From the NCBI RefSeq assembly GCF_040436345.1, contig NC_133216.1:18357292-18421291 (forward strand): a stretch of DNA of 64,000 nt, given 5' to 3'. This DNA is from Pagrus major. Its lineage: Eukaryota > Chordata > Actinopteri > Spariformes > Sparidae. The notes beneath the pieces are model-generated. The model saw only the letters and a program-made list of their open reading frames with translations. It was not told the origin of the DNA and did not search any database. The position numbers and the translations under genes are program-made. Numbering within the stretch: position 1 is the first letter of the stretch; each line of letters starts with the position of its first letter. Shown piece after piece: positions 1-14,444 of the stretch.

Positions 1-800
1 TGTAATTGAGTATTCACTGTTCACATATCACTGTGCAATGCAGGAATGCCCAACATGAATCGTAGCTTGACTTTAAGTTGACAGATAGGTGTTTTCTCAG
101 CCAAACCTGGTGCATTTGAATGTTTTTTTGACTACAAAATCAGATAAATTCAAGATTACACTGACAGTTCTGAGAAACAGTACATTCCTTTGAGCCTGTC
201 AAGCACCAGCATGAAGGGTCCCAGCTGCTGTCCTTATGCTGTGCGCACAGCTCTGCTGAAACCCACATAGCACACATTCCTCACTGACTCACCAAACGTG
301 TGTGTGTGTATGTGTGTGTGTTCATATCTGCCTCTTTTGGTCTAGCCCTCTTCTCTCATACACTAACTCACACAGCATCGACCTGTGTGAGCGTGTGAGT
401 GTGTGTGTGAGTGTGTGTGTCGTCCGTCAGTGACTCAGAGTCCATTATATAATGTGGGCTGCCCAACCACTACTTAAACTGCCAGTCAAAACACTCAGCT
501 CACTCGGCCTGTCGAGAGGAAATGCCACCTTAATAAGAGTTTGAGTTCATACTTCAAAACCTTTTGTTTATCAGATGGTGTGTTGCTCTTAACACAGCAC
601 ATAATAATCGTTTGCCTCATCACGCCAGCATGGAGATAGAAGGATTATTTTTTAAGCTGTACCCACATACACAAACACACGCTGGTGCCTGCATCATTTC
701 CTGCCACAAACTGAAAACAGGTTTCACCTGCTGATGTCATAGGACCTCGCCTTTCTCAAACTTAAGCAACGCCAGGCCACACCCGAGAACTCGTCTCCAG

Positions 801-804
<4 letters not shown>

Positions 805-888
<84 letters not shown>
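805..888. repeat. (CA)42 microsatellite
   Basis: Uninterrupted CA dinucleotide run of 84 bp. Open frames across it encode only Cys-Val and are artefacts. Confidence 0.98.
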
Positions 889-892
<4 letters not shown>

Positions 893-2120
893 CACACATA
901 TGAAGACAGATGCACACTCACACATTTTCACTCAGTTTAATGTAGCGTGTTGGTTTTTAACATCAGGCGAACGCTTTGATCCATGCGGTTTTCTCTACCA
1001 CCTATAATTACTTCTGTACACAGTTATCATGCTTTTTTTTTTATTGTGTTTGCAATCTGTGTGCAGTTCATTCCTCATCTCTCCCAGGTTACCATCTTTT
1101 AACACATCAGTGAGCTGAAGCACCGTAGCTATTTCTCTGTCAGTGTAAAAGTGAGGAATTTTTGTGCTTTTCCGATGCGTGTGTGTGTCTTTGTGTGAAT
1201 GACAGCATGTGTGAGGGTGCTGAAGTCACAGCAGTTTGACCCAGTTAGCATCACAAAGAAGGTGTTGGCGCTTTTAATGCCTCGATGAAAGATTGAAGAC
1301 AGCCCATAGAAGGGGAATAGAGACCTGGATTTAGTGCAAGGATTATTAATAAAGATCAGTTTGCCCGGCTGGGCTGTTGGCCACATTTTGTTCCCTCCTT
1401 GCAACAAATGCAGTTTGCTTGCACAGTTCTTAGAGCTCCATAACAAAGACACAAGACCAGATGGAGAATTCAGCACTTGGCATAAACAGCGTAAATCTAA
1501 TTCTTCAGCACATGTTTACTGTAAATGTGCACTGGAAAAAACTGAAGTCTGCAATCTGTAACTTTCCACATGATCAAACAATAGCCAAATTGATGATGTG
1601 TCACTGTCACCTAAAAGGTGTGACCTGACAAACCTGATCGACATTTTTTAGGAACGTGACAACGGTCCACTGTTTGCTTTCACTGGTAAAGTAAATAACC
1701 AGGATATGAAGGAGGTGTTTGCTTTGGAATCATTATTCATTTTGTCTTTGCAGCACTTCAGGCTACAATAACTTTGTATTTGTAGCCAAAGTCTGTTTAA
1801 TCCTGCCTGATACTGATGTTATCTCAGCATTGACACAGACTGGTATTGTTTTATTAGCAAGCAGAGTTGAATAACACCAGCATGGGAAATATATTGGGCT
1901 ATAAAGAACAATAATTATGTTATTCAGCTAGTCTGCAATTGCCAGTGTCAGTGTGCCACATTTAAGCCCTTTAAAGCTACACAAAGACATCACTTTATCT
2001 ATCTGTGGACTGTATTTACTCATTGAGAAATTTGCATGTATTAAAGCCGCCACTCCTGATATATCGACCTGTGTCCCAAAGCTTTTAGATACGGAAGAAG
2101 ATTAAAATTTGGTGGTTCTT

Positions 2121-2260
2121 ATTTTTTCTGACTTTTTTCTCAGAATTCTGACTTTGATCTTTGATCTGAGAAAAAACGAGTCAGAGTGATTAAAATCATG
2201 ATTCTGAGAAGAAAAGTCAGCATTCTGAGTTTAAAGTCATAATTCTGAGGAAAAACTCAG
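2121..2260. repeat. Imperfect inverted repeat built from TCTGA/TCAGA units
   Basis: The left part has TTCTGAC and CTCAGAATTCTGACTTT; the right part has the complementary AAAGTCATAATTCTGAG and AAAACTCAGA. This is a familiar style of fish interspersed repeat. Confidence 0.6.
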
Positions 2261-3032
2261 ACATCAACGTAATTTGAATATTATAAATGTACACTTTGGA
2301 CACTTTGGGGAGGTAGGATAACTGTTTCTGCAGAGTAACATCCCTAAACATGTATGTTTTCCTCCTTTGTGATTTGCAAAGAGGATCTGGAATGTGACAT
2401 ATGAACATGATCTTGTGTTTTTATCATCTGTGTGCAAAACACACACGCATACACAGTCACACTACCTTTCCGTTACATCTTTACACCTTCGTACTGTTTC
2501 ACACACTTAACAAGAGAGTCTTTCAAATGTGAGCAGTGAGTAGGCAGAGTGTGTGTGGGGGGGAGAGATTGTGTGTGGTGTACAGCTGAGATCCTGTGTG
2601 TGTGTGTGCCCGTGTGTGTGTGCCCGTGTGTGTACCTATGTGTGTGTCAATAGTGGTGTAGTGGGAAATACAAAGTGTATGTGAGATAGAGGAAGAGAGT
2701 AGCGGACAGAGGGGTTTCAGTCTCTTTTCTGTATTCTCTTGCCCCTTGTGTTAGTGACTTAATCATTCAGACCTCCTATTCAAGTTTGATTTTGGTCATA
2801 ATACTAATATGTAAAAAGTGTAAATACACATCACAGTCTGCCTCTATGTTATTGTTCTCTTTTACATTTATGTGTGCTGTATGTATGTTTCTGCTCACAA
2901 TTCTCCCCAAACATTAAAGGGTCAATAAAAAATTAAGAAAATTACATATAAATATGCCATTTTGCTTCATATTTCACCAGAGCCACTGCCAAAACAACAA
3001 TAATACACCTGTCAAATGATTTTTCCAATATT

Positions 3033-3700
3033 GGTAACACTTGAAGCCCATGTCTATAATGCATTAAAACGCGTTATGAAAATCCTTATAACCTATATTT
3101 ACAAGCAATCATAAGTATTCAGAATGGTTGATAACAATAATCATACCATTTTTCAAGTATCATTACTTCCTAATGCATTATAATGTGATTATCTCCGGGT
3201 TTTCACTATCTATTGTGTTTTTGGTTGCTAATCTGGAAGTGGTGAAATTAAAACTTGCACCCCTGAACACAGCAGAACGACATTTGAGCTTCCCACCCTG
3301 AGCGTGATGTCAGAGGAAAATGGCAGCTGTGTGACTATTATGGTCTATTGGGTGCTTGAAGTAAAATAATGAAATCCCTGTGACATAGGCAGCTGTAATA
3401 CATTACAAGCTGCTGTAAGTTACTATAAGTTATCATTGTTTGCTTTAAGTAACAGATACTGACAAAATGTGTAATGAATGGATTACTTAATTAGTATAAT
3501 CCATTACACTAATGTTTATGATGCATTATAGACCAGGTGTAATGAGTTATGATTATTGTTATAAAGCACTATGAATATCCATGAGAGCTTATTACTATAA
3601 TTATATGACACTATAGCTGCATTATGATGCATTATAAGTATGTTCATAATGCATTGTAAAGCAATATAGACATGTGATTCATAGAAAGTGTCCTGATCAC
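3033..3700. repeat. MITE-like element with long inverted ends (CATGTCTATAATGCATTA type)
   Basis: The left end GGTAACACTTGAAGCCCATG with CATGTCTATAATGCATTA is mirrored near the right end by GCAATATAGACATGTGATTC and AGAAAGTGT. The interior repeats TAATGCATTATA motifs on both strands. No coding capacity. Confidence 0.6.
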
Positions 3701-6700
3701 CATCACCACCAGGGTCCTCTACTGGCTCAACATCTGAGGTCACAGCCAAGTCTGCCTCCTTATCATAAACTCATCTGGACTCTCACTTGTCATAAATTTA
3801 ATTGGCCGGTTGATGTCAAATCCCGTCTTATAAATATATAAACTGATCAAGTAGTTCATCTTTATTATGTCTTGATTGTTACACCTTTCTGTTACACAAA
3901 TCTAGGTCATCTGTCACATATTCTCCACTGAACAACCCAACAGGGTCTTATTGTAAACTGGTGGCTATCAAGACAGCAAAATGTAGGTCAATCGACACAA
4001 TTTAGAGAGTAAAAGAGGAATAAAATAACGCAAAACTTGAGGGCTCAAAAGTCCAAACACTCTGTCCCAGTCGGTGTTTGCGTATCATAACACTTGTAGC
4101 CAAGACACATCTGTGAAACTCCCCTCTTCCCTCATTCTGATCTCTCCCTGTTACTGTGTGAGCGTTGTTCCTGCAGTGCAGCCAGGAACATACTTTTCCT
4201 TTTAAAGAAACAGTCAGGAGGGAAGGAGACAGAGTTACACAGAGAGTGTAGGACAGAATACTTAGAAAGGTAGGGCCGATACCTGCAAATAAGGGTGAGA
4301 GACATGGAGGCGTTATCAGCTGGGTCTGGCATGCTGTCAAGCAGGCCTGGGGGATAAGAGAAGATAGTGGCATAACATCAAAGAGGCGGTCTGTGTAATG
4401 ACGTAAGCGATGATCGTTAAACTCCAAATATTCAGACAACTGTTAGTGAAAAAACATCACAAAAAATCCCATTGAAATACTCTTGGAATCGAACAGAACA
4501 TACACTGAATAAAATCTCTGTCATCGTGCTTTGATTTCTGCTGACACTCTCCTGGTCCAACATTAATCTCACTTTTTATTTTTATTGAACCTTTACCGTG
4601 AAATTCAATAAAGTCCTTATCTAACTTGAGGCTGCGGGACAGTGTCCTAAAGCCTTATCTTTGCTCTTAAAGGTGCCTTGGACCAGAGTCTTCAATCTGT
4701 GCATCTTAATCGGTGCTGTCTTAAAGTTCACCATATAAGTCTACAACAAGGGCCATATTTTTCTTTGGCCCTGAAAAAATGAAAAGGTTGATATATGTTG
4801 GTGAAATGCCCTGAAATACCAAGAGCATTAGATGGTTTATTAATTATCATTTATTAACATGGTGCTAAAGCATATGCACTGACAGGAAGATAGAGGTAAA
4901 CCGAATGTAATGAATGCATAAGAATGCATGATGTACAAAAGGAGAAAAAAGGGGAAGTCGGTGCATTACAGTGTGTAGAGTAAAAAAGATGTAACATAAA
5001 GATTGCTTTATGACAGTCATATATTCTATGAGATTTTACTAGAAGTTGAGTAAGCTTGTCTCACGGGCGGGAAGGAGAGACTGGATTTCTGAGAAGTGTT
5101 TCATCACATGTTCCATTTTTTAAATATTTTTATCAGAAAACTCAAAAACAAAGAAGAAAGTTAGTCAATCTTTCAATGATCAATATAGTTTGTATGTGGA
5201 TGCATTTGTCCTTCAAGTACATTGGAGGAGGGGGAATAATGAGTTGAACTATTGTATGTACAGCCCAGTCTCGAGAGTGAAATGTTGGCATTTAACTTTT
5301 CTGCCAACCTTAGATATGTTCAAATTCAACATTTCTACATAAGGTGTCATTTCACATTCACTATACAAGTACATGAGCTGACTTTCACGTCAGGAGGTGG
5401 AGGTGTGTCTGGGCGAGACAGCTGCCAAGCCAGAGACCACTGTTCAGGACATTTGTTAGCACTAAGAGAGTGGATATTTTTGAAAAAAAGACATTTTGCA
5501 GCTGTGTTAGTGGAGACAAAACTGGATATTTTTGACGAGACGCCTGGACAATTTCCTACCATGTTTGTGGCTGCTAACCAGGTACTGTAAGCCATTTTAT
5601 GACCTTTTCCTCACGGTAACCAAGTGGATTTTGTGCCTAAACCTAACCAGACCGTAAGCACAGCATTGTAACAACATAAAAGTGAAAACTGAACATAAGG
5701 AACATAAAGTTGTGACAAAAAGAAATGTAAAGTTTCAGCATATCTGTGGTTTGCAGAAACATATTGTCAACATTTATTTTGGTGTGCAAGGGTCTGGATA
5801 AGCTCACAGATTACCAGAACTCAGTTTTGGAGTGGCCCACCTGCGGTCTGTGTGAGCCGTAACACTACAGTTTTACTGGAATCTGTCAGAAAACATTTCA
5901 AATTATTAATCTTTTTGTCCCCCTCTTCTCTCTCTACTTCCTTCTTCTGTGTATTGTGTGTTTTTTTCTTCCTCACAGGCAACAAGAATCTTTATTACAG
6001 GGAGGTTTTTATGGCTGATACAGAATCAAATTTAAGCATTCCTGGGGCAATTTCATAACAATCCAACCTCCCACTGTAATGTGACAATTATGGCACTGTT
6101 GATGTATAATTCCAATTTTCTTTTTTGTTTTTAGGGATGTATTTCACCTATCATCTAATTTGAGGGTAGTTTATAAACGTTATGGGGTAGTTTCGCCTCA
6201 TTTCCTGGCAGTTGCTTCAGCCAGCAGTGCAGAACATTTTGTTTCATTTTGTTTAATTTTCAGACTGCGGCTTCCCGTCTATCCCTCCCCCCTCATTCTT
6301 CTGCCTCTCTTCATACTGGCTCCGTTTCCGCGTGAAAAGGAAGAGCGGTACGGTGGTGCTCTGGAAAACTGGGAAGGGAAATGGAGGAGGAGGAGAGGGG
6401 AAAAACCAAAGTTTTGAGAAATAGCAGAACTTCAGCAGAAATCTATTAAGAGTCTCAGCGGGAGGTGAAACACATGCTGGAGGACAAAGAAAGGAAACAG
6501 ATGAGGCGTAGAGCGAGTTAGACGGTGAAAGAAAAGTTAGAGTCACAGCTGTGTTCAATCTGTGCTGTTCTAGTCTGTATATATACATATAACATCAGTG
6601 TTGCTCAATATTGTAGAGTTTGTGATAAGAGAGATTAAAGGTTGGGGTTTTGAAAACTCCCCCAGTAGGCTGTAAGTCAATGATTTCCTGGAACTAGGAG

Positions 6701-7235
6701 AATCTAATGTTCTTCCTGGTGTACAACTACTGCAGACACTATCCATTTCTGTTTCTGGACTCAAAAACAGGCAGCCTGCTGTAGCAATAAGCAATATTCC
6801 ATTCAGTTGTAATCAATAGTACTTCTTCCCGGTACTTTTGGTCCTTCTATGCCTTTATGAAGTCAGTTCTGCTTACTCTGTGTCAGATAGTCTCTACAAT
6901 TCTGTTTGTACTTTTTTTTTTTCCCCTGGTGGATGAGATTCAGTTTTTTGGGTGTTGTCAGCCATGTCTTTCCAGCGTTGGCAAAGGAACACCATGATTA
7001 AATAGCCCTAAAAATAAAACCCCAAAACATCTGCTGGGTTCTCACAGCTTAACGTGGTGTTCAGCGGACGCAGGATGAAAGCTGGACGGTAGCCGCGTTT
7101 TATTTGTGGTGGAATCACAGTAGATCTGCACAGCGGGAAAACACCTCCACACACAAGTGAGTCATAACGTAGCAGCGAACGTGGATATCTCCGGACAACA
7201 CACAACAGTGACCTTGAACTGAGGAGAGAGTCTGT

Positions 7236-7237
<2 letters not shown>

Positions 7238-7295
<58 letters not shown>
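7238..7295. repeat. (CA)29 microsatellite
   Basis: Uninterrupted CA run, followed after a short break by a further CA-rich patch up to about 7310. Confidence 0.98.
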
Positions 7296-7296
<1 letters not shown>

Positions 7297-7838
7297 GCAC
7301 GCACACACAGAGGGGTAGGTCAGCAACTTGCTGATAAAGCATTTGCTGTGCCAACACACGCTGAGGTTTTAGCTCAGTGTTTGAAACATATTTACCCAGA
7401 GAAAGGCAGACTTTTTTATTACTATTATTATGTTTTATGTACATGTTTGCACTTGGAGGGATGGAAACAGCTAAGTTGTAATTCCAATGGAGCGAGAAAG
7501 CTCATAGCATTACTGTTTACCTTGTAGCTTAGCATTACAGACTTCAGTTTCAAAGTGTAGTTCAGAATTATACTGACTGTATAAGTATGAAGGTGTGTTT
7601 AGTATATATGTGGTCCGGTGCAGAGGTAGGTTTTATGTGGAATATTGTTATTAGAGTGAGTTACTTTCAGCTACATTTTGCCAACAGGTAGGTGACAGTG
7701 GTAGGTTTTGAGATTAAGAAGATCAGAAAGCCTGAGCTCGACTCGTTTTGACAAAATTACATTTAAAAAATTAATACGTGAAAGTAGATCAAATGTTTGT
7801 GGCAATTAAGACCTCAAATTTAAGACTATTACGTGACT

Positions 7839-8020
7839 TTTAAAGGTGCAATACGTAAGAATTGGCCAGCTTGAATTCATCCAAACAAATAGGAGCAGCA
7901 TATCACCTGGGTAATAGCTAACTGCTGCTAACTGTATTCTACTTATCCTAGACTGTAGCTGCTGTTAGCCGAGCAGCTAGCCGGACTACCAGCAGAGTGT
8001 TGACGTAATAGCACTCGTAC
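7839..8020 (+). mobile_element. MITE family B fragment (TTAAAGGTGCAATACGTAAGAAT)
   Basis: The left end and the GCAGCATATCAC and CTAACTGCTGCTAACTGTAT segments match the elements at 38243 and 40584. I do not see the matching right end, so this copy may be truncated. Confidence 0.6.
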
Positions 8021-11000
8021 ACCAAATAGTACATGGTGTCCAAAGACAGGCACGTACCATTTTTAATTGTGTGACAGTTGTTGCAAAACTTCTCAAGAGG
8101 CTCCATCTTGCAACACCCAGATCATTTTCTCTTGCACAAGACGTTGATTCTCATCAACCATCCCTCCCTTTTCTTCTCCAACTTGACAGGTAAAGCCAGG
8201 ACCTCCAGGACTCATTGCTAAATGGCAGCTGCATCCACATGACTGAACCTGTAAAGCTGAATTAGCTGATTTCAACTTTCTGCTGCAGTTTTTAATGACT
8301 GACCAAACAGTGATTATAGTGCTGATATCATTGTCATCAGATCAGAGGATCAAATCCAAATCTTTGGGTCAGTGTGAAGGGTTGTGGCATAAAGCTGATG
8401 TGTTACGTGCCTGTTTGTTCCCGAGGGGGAAAAACTTCCCGCTGGGAAATTTGTTTGGGATGTGGATGAGAAATGTATAACTCTACAGAGAAAACACCCC
8501 TTCAGAATAGAAACACACACATATGTACACACACACACACACATTCCAGATTTCACTCAGTTACAAGAAATCCACCACTTCTGACTCCCCTGAGGCCGAA
8601 AGGCTGATAAACAACGTTTAAAGTTTCATGCTGGGAAGCACGAATATTAAGTTACTATCTTAAACTGCAGTATCAGCTGTCACAATAAGAAGTTGAATTT
8701 GAATTATTACTATTTTTATTTGAACATCTGTCTTATGACAGAGTTTGGCCCACAGCAGAAAGTCCTCCAAAACCACACTTCTGTACTGACAGAGGAAGCA
8801 GGACGGCCGTTTCCTCATTATTACTGGGCTTAATGAAATCTGTGTGTTTAGACATAAACACTTTCTGGAACCTGTAGTGCTTCACATACTCACATAACAT
8901 CTGTACATTCTGTACATCTTTTCATGTTTTACGCCTGCCAAGGACATCTCTCTTGTCAGTCTGTAGGTGTTTTGCATACTGATCACTTTTAAGTGTTAAG
9001 CTGCATCCCGCCTTAAGAAAAAAGCCTGCAGAAACAAGTCGAACCAGTCCAGCGTCATACTGATCCGCGCCACAGGCTACACCTTTGTGCTACTCCCTCA
9101 GTTCACAATCTGACATCCTCACAAGAGACGTCCTCAGAAGACTATGCTAAAAACTGAAGGTGACCTCAGTGCCTCAATTAGATCTCATGCCCGTCAATTC
9201 AATGTCATCTTTTTAAGGTTTAAAAAAACCCAATAACTCTGTAATATTTAATTCATATAGAAGTTCATGGTTTAATAATGTGCTTTTTATTCTCTCACTC
9301 TGTTATTGTGTTAATTCCTGGTGCCTTTGTTCTCCTTCTGGACGATAATCTCAGACTAGTTTTATAAATGAACTTAATGAACTCTACTTTTGAAACTTAG
9401 TTTTCAAAATGAGCAGTAAAAAGAAAATGAATACAGTTTATCATATGCTACTAATATCCACATCAGCTAGAGTGAAATGAAGCTGGCACTGACACCTCTG
9501 CCCGCAGTAATCATTCCTGTAATCACACCTCTGGCTTTTCTCAGTGAAATCATGAAAAATGAGGTCAAGGAACAGAAACAGAATGAGTGACAGGAATATA
9601 GGAGGAAACATACACAACCTGAGGGAAGAAAACTAAATTAGAATCCATTATCTTTCTTATCTATAGTGTCATCGATTTACTCAATTAATCATGCCATTGC
9701 TGCTTTAAATAACCTTCTTCACCTCACAGTTATTGATGATAAACAAAATAAGGGTAGAACATAACAGAAAAAGCATTGTAATAAAAGCGCACAGCAGAAG
9801 AGACCAGGAAACAGGTTGGTTAGATAACTGGTCTGTGGAAATAGGGGTCGGTACACCTCTTGAGAAAAAAAAACACCAGGCGACGATTGCCAAATGACTG
9901 TTTCGTGTTTCCCTGTTGCTCCTATACGCTGACACATACACAAAAAAATTCTCAACAGTCATCATGTATCCTGACCTGCCAGATTACTGGCAATGGCACT
10001 CGTAATTTACTCAGTGTGTATGGACTGATGTAAACAGAGAGACAGGCAGCTGTTACAACAAGTGGGGATTTCTCAAAGTGTCCAACACCCTGCTATAACA
10101 TACGTACCGCAGTGAAAAGAGGGTAACTCTAAAGTTTTACTGGTTTGTTCTATAAAGTAACTACCATTTATTTATTAGTGGATGTGCGAGCAGGCCTACT
10201 ATCTATGCATGGTTGTTTTCACAAAATATGTTGATTTATACTGTTGTAGGGTGTTTTTTAAAAATCAATCACTCAATCATACATCAAATGCAACATCAAG
10301 TGATGAGCAAGAGCAAGAGTTACATATAAAAGTTAAATGTTAAAACAGTTTAAATAAGGAAACTAAAAATAAAACTAATAATAACGTAAGAAATGAGAGA
10401 TAACAGTAAAAGTCCAAAATACACACAATACATGTTATTGTTTTGTTTCTGTTAAGATGGAAAATGGTACTAAGATCACAAGTTCCCCTTACTGACTGAC
10501 TTCCTGCACAAAGAGCCACTCCGCCTGCTTTACTCAGTGTATGAGAAATAATTAATAATTAGGGATCCTATGCATATTAAAGGGCATTTTTACCTCATAA
10601 AAAACAAAACAGCATTAAAGGTGATATTAATAACATTTTTATATAGTGTAGACACATTTAAAATAAATAAATAATACATCTACAGAGCTTTTGGAAAGGT
10701 GCAGAATAATCTCTTTCTTGCACAAGACAAAAGCCAGGTCAAAAAACACACATCTTTTACTATTTTACTACTACTATCTTTTACTATAACTATTCTAACT
10801 CTAGCTCATTTACAATATATACAGTATATATATTTTGATCATTGAGGCAATGTCTTATTTTTAATACAGTCAAGTTGCTCAAGAGTATCACCAAAACAAT
10901 TTGGAAATTTAGGGAGGCTAACACTTTTTTTTAAGTGTCGATCCAACATACACTTAAAATATAATATTGTTAAGTGATACAAGATTCAGTTTCACTGCAA

Positions 11001-12867
11001 CACCTCTGCTGCTTGAAACAGCAACTCTGTTTACACTGTGATTTTGAGAAATTCTCTCTCCTCTCAGAGTTGTTTGTTCCTTTCAGTAAGGGCTAGTGAA
11101 GTCATATGAGCCTCATAGTAACGTATGTGTTTGCACGTTCGCAGCGCATGATTTGCCAAAGTCCACAGTCCCTATTATCAAATTAACCTACACAGAAACG
11201 ACCTTATCAGCTACATGACATATATAAGATAAAGATGGTGACACTGTGTACCAGCCTCTCCAAATATACATAAGTCTGGAGAGGCAGGTACTTTCCCCAG
11301 CCATAAAGTCAACACCGACCAACTTGAACCACTGACTCACTTTCTCTCCACCTCATGCTCCCATCCCTCCTTTTTTATCCCCAGTCATCCTTCCATCCAT
11401 CTCTCTATCCTGATGAATCACCTGATAAATTCAGACACACGAGCAGCTCCGGCCTCATCACATTTCTGTGGCAGCCATGTTAGCTCTGCAAACCTGCTCA
11501 GCGGCTGTCGCTAAGTAACAGTTGAACCTGTGCCCGCTTGTGTGTGCACTGTTTGGCGTGTCACCATAGCGATGTTGTGGAGGGTTAAATATTTGCAAAG
11601 TATCACTTATTAGAGGCACAGGCTGGTCAAACTGTATCTGTCAGGGGCTTAAAGTGAAACTGGGCCAGAGTTAGAGGGATAAATGGCATTAAAAAAGAAA
11701 CTAAAGAGAAAAGAGTGGATGTTGTGTGTTCTGAAGCCGCCACAAATAAAATAAAAAGAACACGCAAATTCATTTCAATCGTCATCGTCATAAGCATCAA
11801 TTTTGTTTCAGCATAAAGGAAACCTCGGCGTCTTGTATGTCGAACAGTCATCATGAGCCGATGGTGACTTGGCAGTTTGTAGCCATCCAGGATGAGTCAG
11901 ACTCCTTAAAATTCCCCTCAGTTTCCCTCCTCTTAGGGTGGAATAGCAAGTGTCTCTTTAGAAAGAGAATCCTTGAAGGATGAAGATTGATCATATGATA
12001 TCGTTTCAGTGTCATTATAAAAGCAAAAAGTTCAGTTGTGGGAAGTGAAACTATTCATTTGTATTAAACCGTAGCACCAACGCACAGTTGAGCCTGCCTA
12101 ACAACATTAGAATTCAGTTATTGTCAAAAAATACGTTTACTTGGATATTTTTGTTTTATCTACTGTTTAGGCAATTTGACGATAGTTAAATTCAACAATT
12201 AAGAGGCCGAAGTTGTGTAAAAGTAACGGAGGAGAAATTGTATTGACTTTCTCCTGACTGAGTTATATGTAAAGCAGACGCTACATGGTTGATAAGGGTA
12301 AACACAGGCCTATTTTAGTTAATGATCCATCTATACAGCTTAGTGACACTACACAGTCACAGCACACAAGACGCCACGCAAGCACACTATAGGGATGTGG
12401 GGTATGTTTTATTATGACCTGTGCTAACTTCTTCTTCTGTTTTACAGTTATAGTAAATACTGTGCATGTTAATGTATACCATTTATAGCTTTCATTCAGC
12501 TTTTACAACTTTTTTTTTTTTTTTGTATATTTTTATGTTTTTTTCAATTAGATCATTCATATTGACAGACAGCAAAGCAGAACAAATGAGTCAATGTGTT
12601 TTTTTGCTTTGGAATAACAACATTATTGTCTGATGAACGTGATGTGAGAGAACTTGGTCTCCCTGTACTAGGTCAACCCAGTTTCTTGATGATATGGTGT
12701 TATGTCCGTGATGACAACAAGTTAAATACATAAATAAGTTCGTACATGTCAATGTTAACTTTCAGTTTCACACAGGACATAAACATCAGTCTCCTGGGTG
12801 AAAGTCCGGTGTTTGCTTGACCCATCCATCCGCCCCGATCCCACCCAAATGTGGGCTTTTTGTTCTT

Positions 12868-13206
12868 CATACTACATCACCTGACATTTTTATGCCTTTG
12901 TGCCAGCGATAGCCGTGGCAACATATGTTCGTGTTGTCTATATGTACATATGTTCTTGTGGGCATGATATCTCAAGAAAGTGTTGAGGGAATCTCTTCAG
13001 ATTTGGCACATATACCCACTTGGACTCAAGGATGAACTGATTAGGATTTGGCGGGCAAACGTCTAAGGTCAAGGTCACTGTGACCACACGAAACACATCT
13101 TTAGCCAGAACTCAACAATTTGTATAGTAATTATGACAATCTTACACAAATGTGTAATTAGGATTAAATGGTGACATTTTATATCCAAAAGGTCAAAGGT
13201 CAACAC
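12868..13206. repeat. Interspersed repeat (GGTCAAGGTCACTGTGAC family)
   Basis: It contains TTTGGCACATATACCCACTT, GGACTCAAGGATGAACTGAT and the AAGGTCAAGGTCACTGTGAC core, a wording I recognise as a widespread fish dispersed repeat. No open frame. Confidence 0.6.
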
Positions 13207-14121
13207 CAGATTATTCTGTGATTTTTTTTTCTCCTTGCTTTATTCTTGCAACCTATCCCCTCCATTTCTCATATTACAGATTTTCCCACAGTCCTACCAT
13301 CCTTCCACTCGCTTTTAAAACATCACTGATGCAGCACTGTATTAAACCATGCCCTGACATGTTAGAAACTACATGTACGCTGGTATGCCTGAAAACCCCA
13401 GTGGAAAACTTGGCATTGAGCACTCACTCGCTTAGTCACCAAAGAAAAAAAAAGAAAAACAACAACAACCTGGAAGGCAGCGTCAGCAGGAATGCTCTGT
13501 TAAGCTTGCGTTGTGTGAGCATGTATGTGTGTCTGCCCCTCCCTGTTAGAGTGACTTTCCATGCAACTGAGGCAAGAGCAGAACAGAAACAAGTAGAGCA
13601 AGGTAACCACAACACAGACAAAAACACACTACCAACACACATGTCACTGCACCCATTTTCTGCCCTCCTTACCTCTAAGCCTATTTACTGGCATTGCATT
13701 CGGGAAGTCTGGCGAGGGGAGAGGTTAAATAAGAAAGACGGGGAGCGGGGGGGGGAATTATTCCACACCCTGTAGATTTTCCCATCTAATGCTGTCAGGT
13801 TTATAATTAGGTAAGTTATTTATAGCTGCAGTTATTAATAGCTGAACATGAGAGGTCTGCTCGGCTTCGGTCAGCCTGTCGGTCTGTCCATCTGCATAAG
13901 AGGCCTGTGGGTTAGATTTAATTCACACTGGAGGCTTTTTATTTTCACAATCAAGCATCCCCGTCCCCTTAATTTAAAGAATGAATGCAGAATTGTATCC
14001 CCTTCGATTACACGTCAAACAAGCACGTTCAGTTTCAGAAATCTTTTCACCTTTTTGAACATGTGGATGTTTTAATGTTTTTATTTATTATGTTCAAACC
14101 TCTTCTTTGACGTTGATGTTT

Positions 14122-14444
14122 TTAAAGGGGCACTGTGGAGTTTTGGAGAAGAAATTCAAACTCAGAATTTTAATATTTATGATACTAATGAGGTAATTAT
14201 ACAAACTCAGAAATATTTGTTTTTTCTATCACTGAATGAAAAAGCTGTGCTCAGAGGAAAATAAGGTCCCCAGGACACTGTTTGAAGCTGAAAAGGTGGC
14301 AGGGTCCGCCACATATAAACAAAGTAGAACAGTATGAAATTTTGTTGTCCTTTAAGAGTTTGTCTATTTAGTTTGTGTAGGCTAGTGAAGATCCTTCTCT
14401 TCTGATTAAATCGTCCTCCCCAAAACTACATAGTGCACCTTTAA
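14122..14444 (+). mobile_element. MITE family A, copy 1 (TTAAAGGGGCACT...AGTGCACCTTTAA)
   Basis: Terminal inverted repeats: TTAAAGGGGCACTGTGGAGT with TTTTGGAGAAG at the left, mirrored by CCCCAAAACTACATAGTGCA and CCTTTAA at the right. The interior includes GGTGGCAGGGTCCGCCACAT. It matches the copies at 53185-53562 (inverted) and 55801-55987 (internally deleted). Non-autonomous, about 323 bp. Confidence 0.8.

Noticed and set aside
724-931. Two minus-strand frames of Cys-Val repeats
   Set aside because: Translation of the (CA)n microsatellite, as are the similar frames at 7008-7444, 37695-37940 and 61297-61704.
4002-4439. 145-codon minus-strand open frame
   Set aside because: No recognisable domain or motif and no partner exon; composition looks random.
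13218-13775. 185-codon plus-strand open frame
   Set aside because: The longest frame in the gene-poor 5' part, but with low-complexity Lys/Asn stretches, no splice signals or family resemblance, and a repeat just upstream; likely chance.
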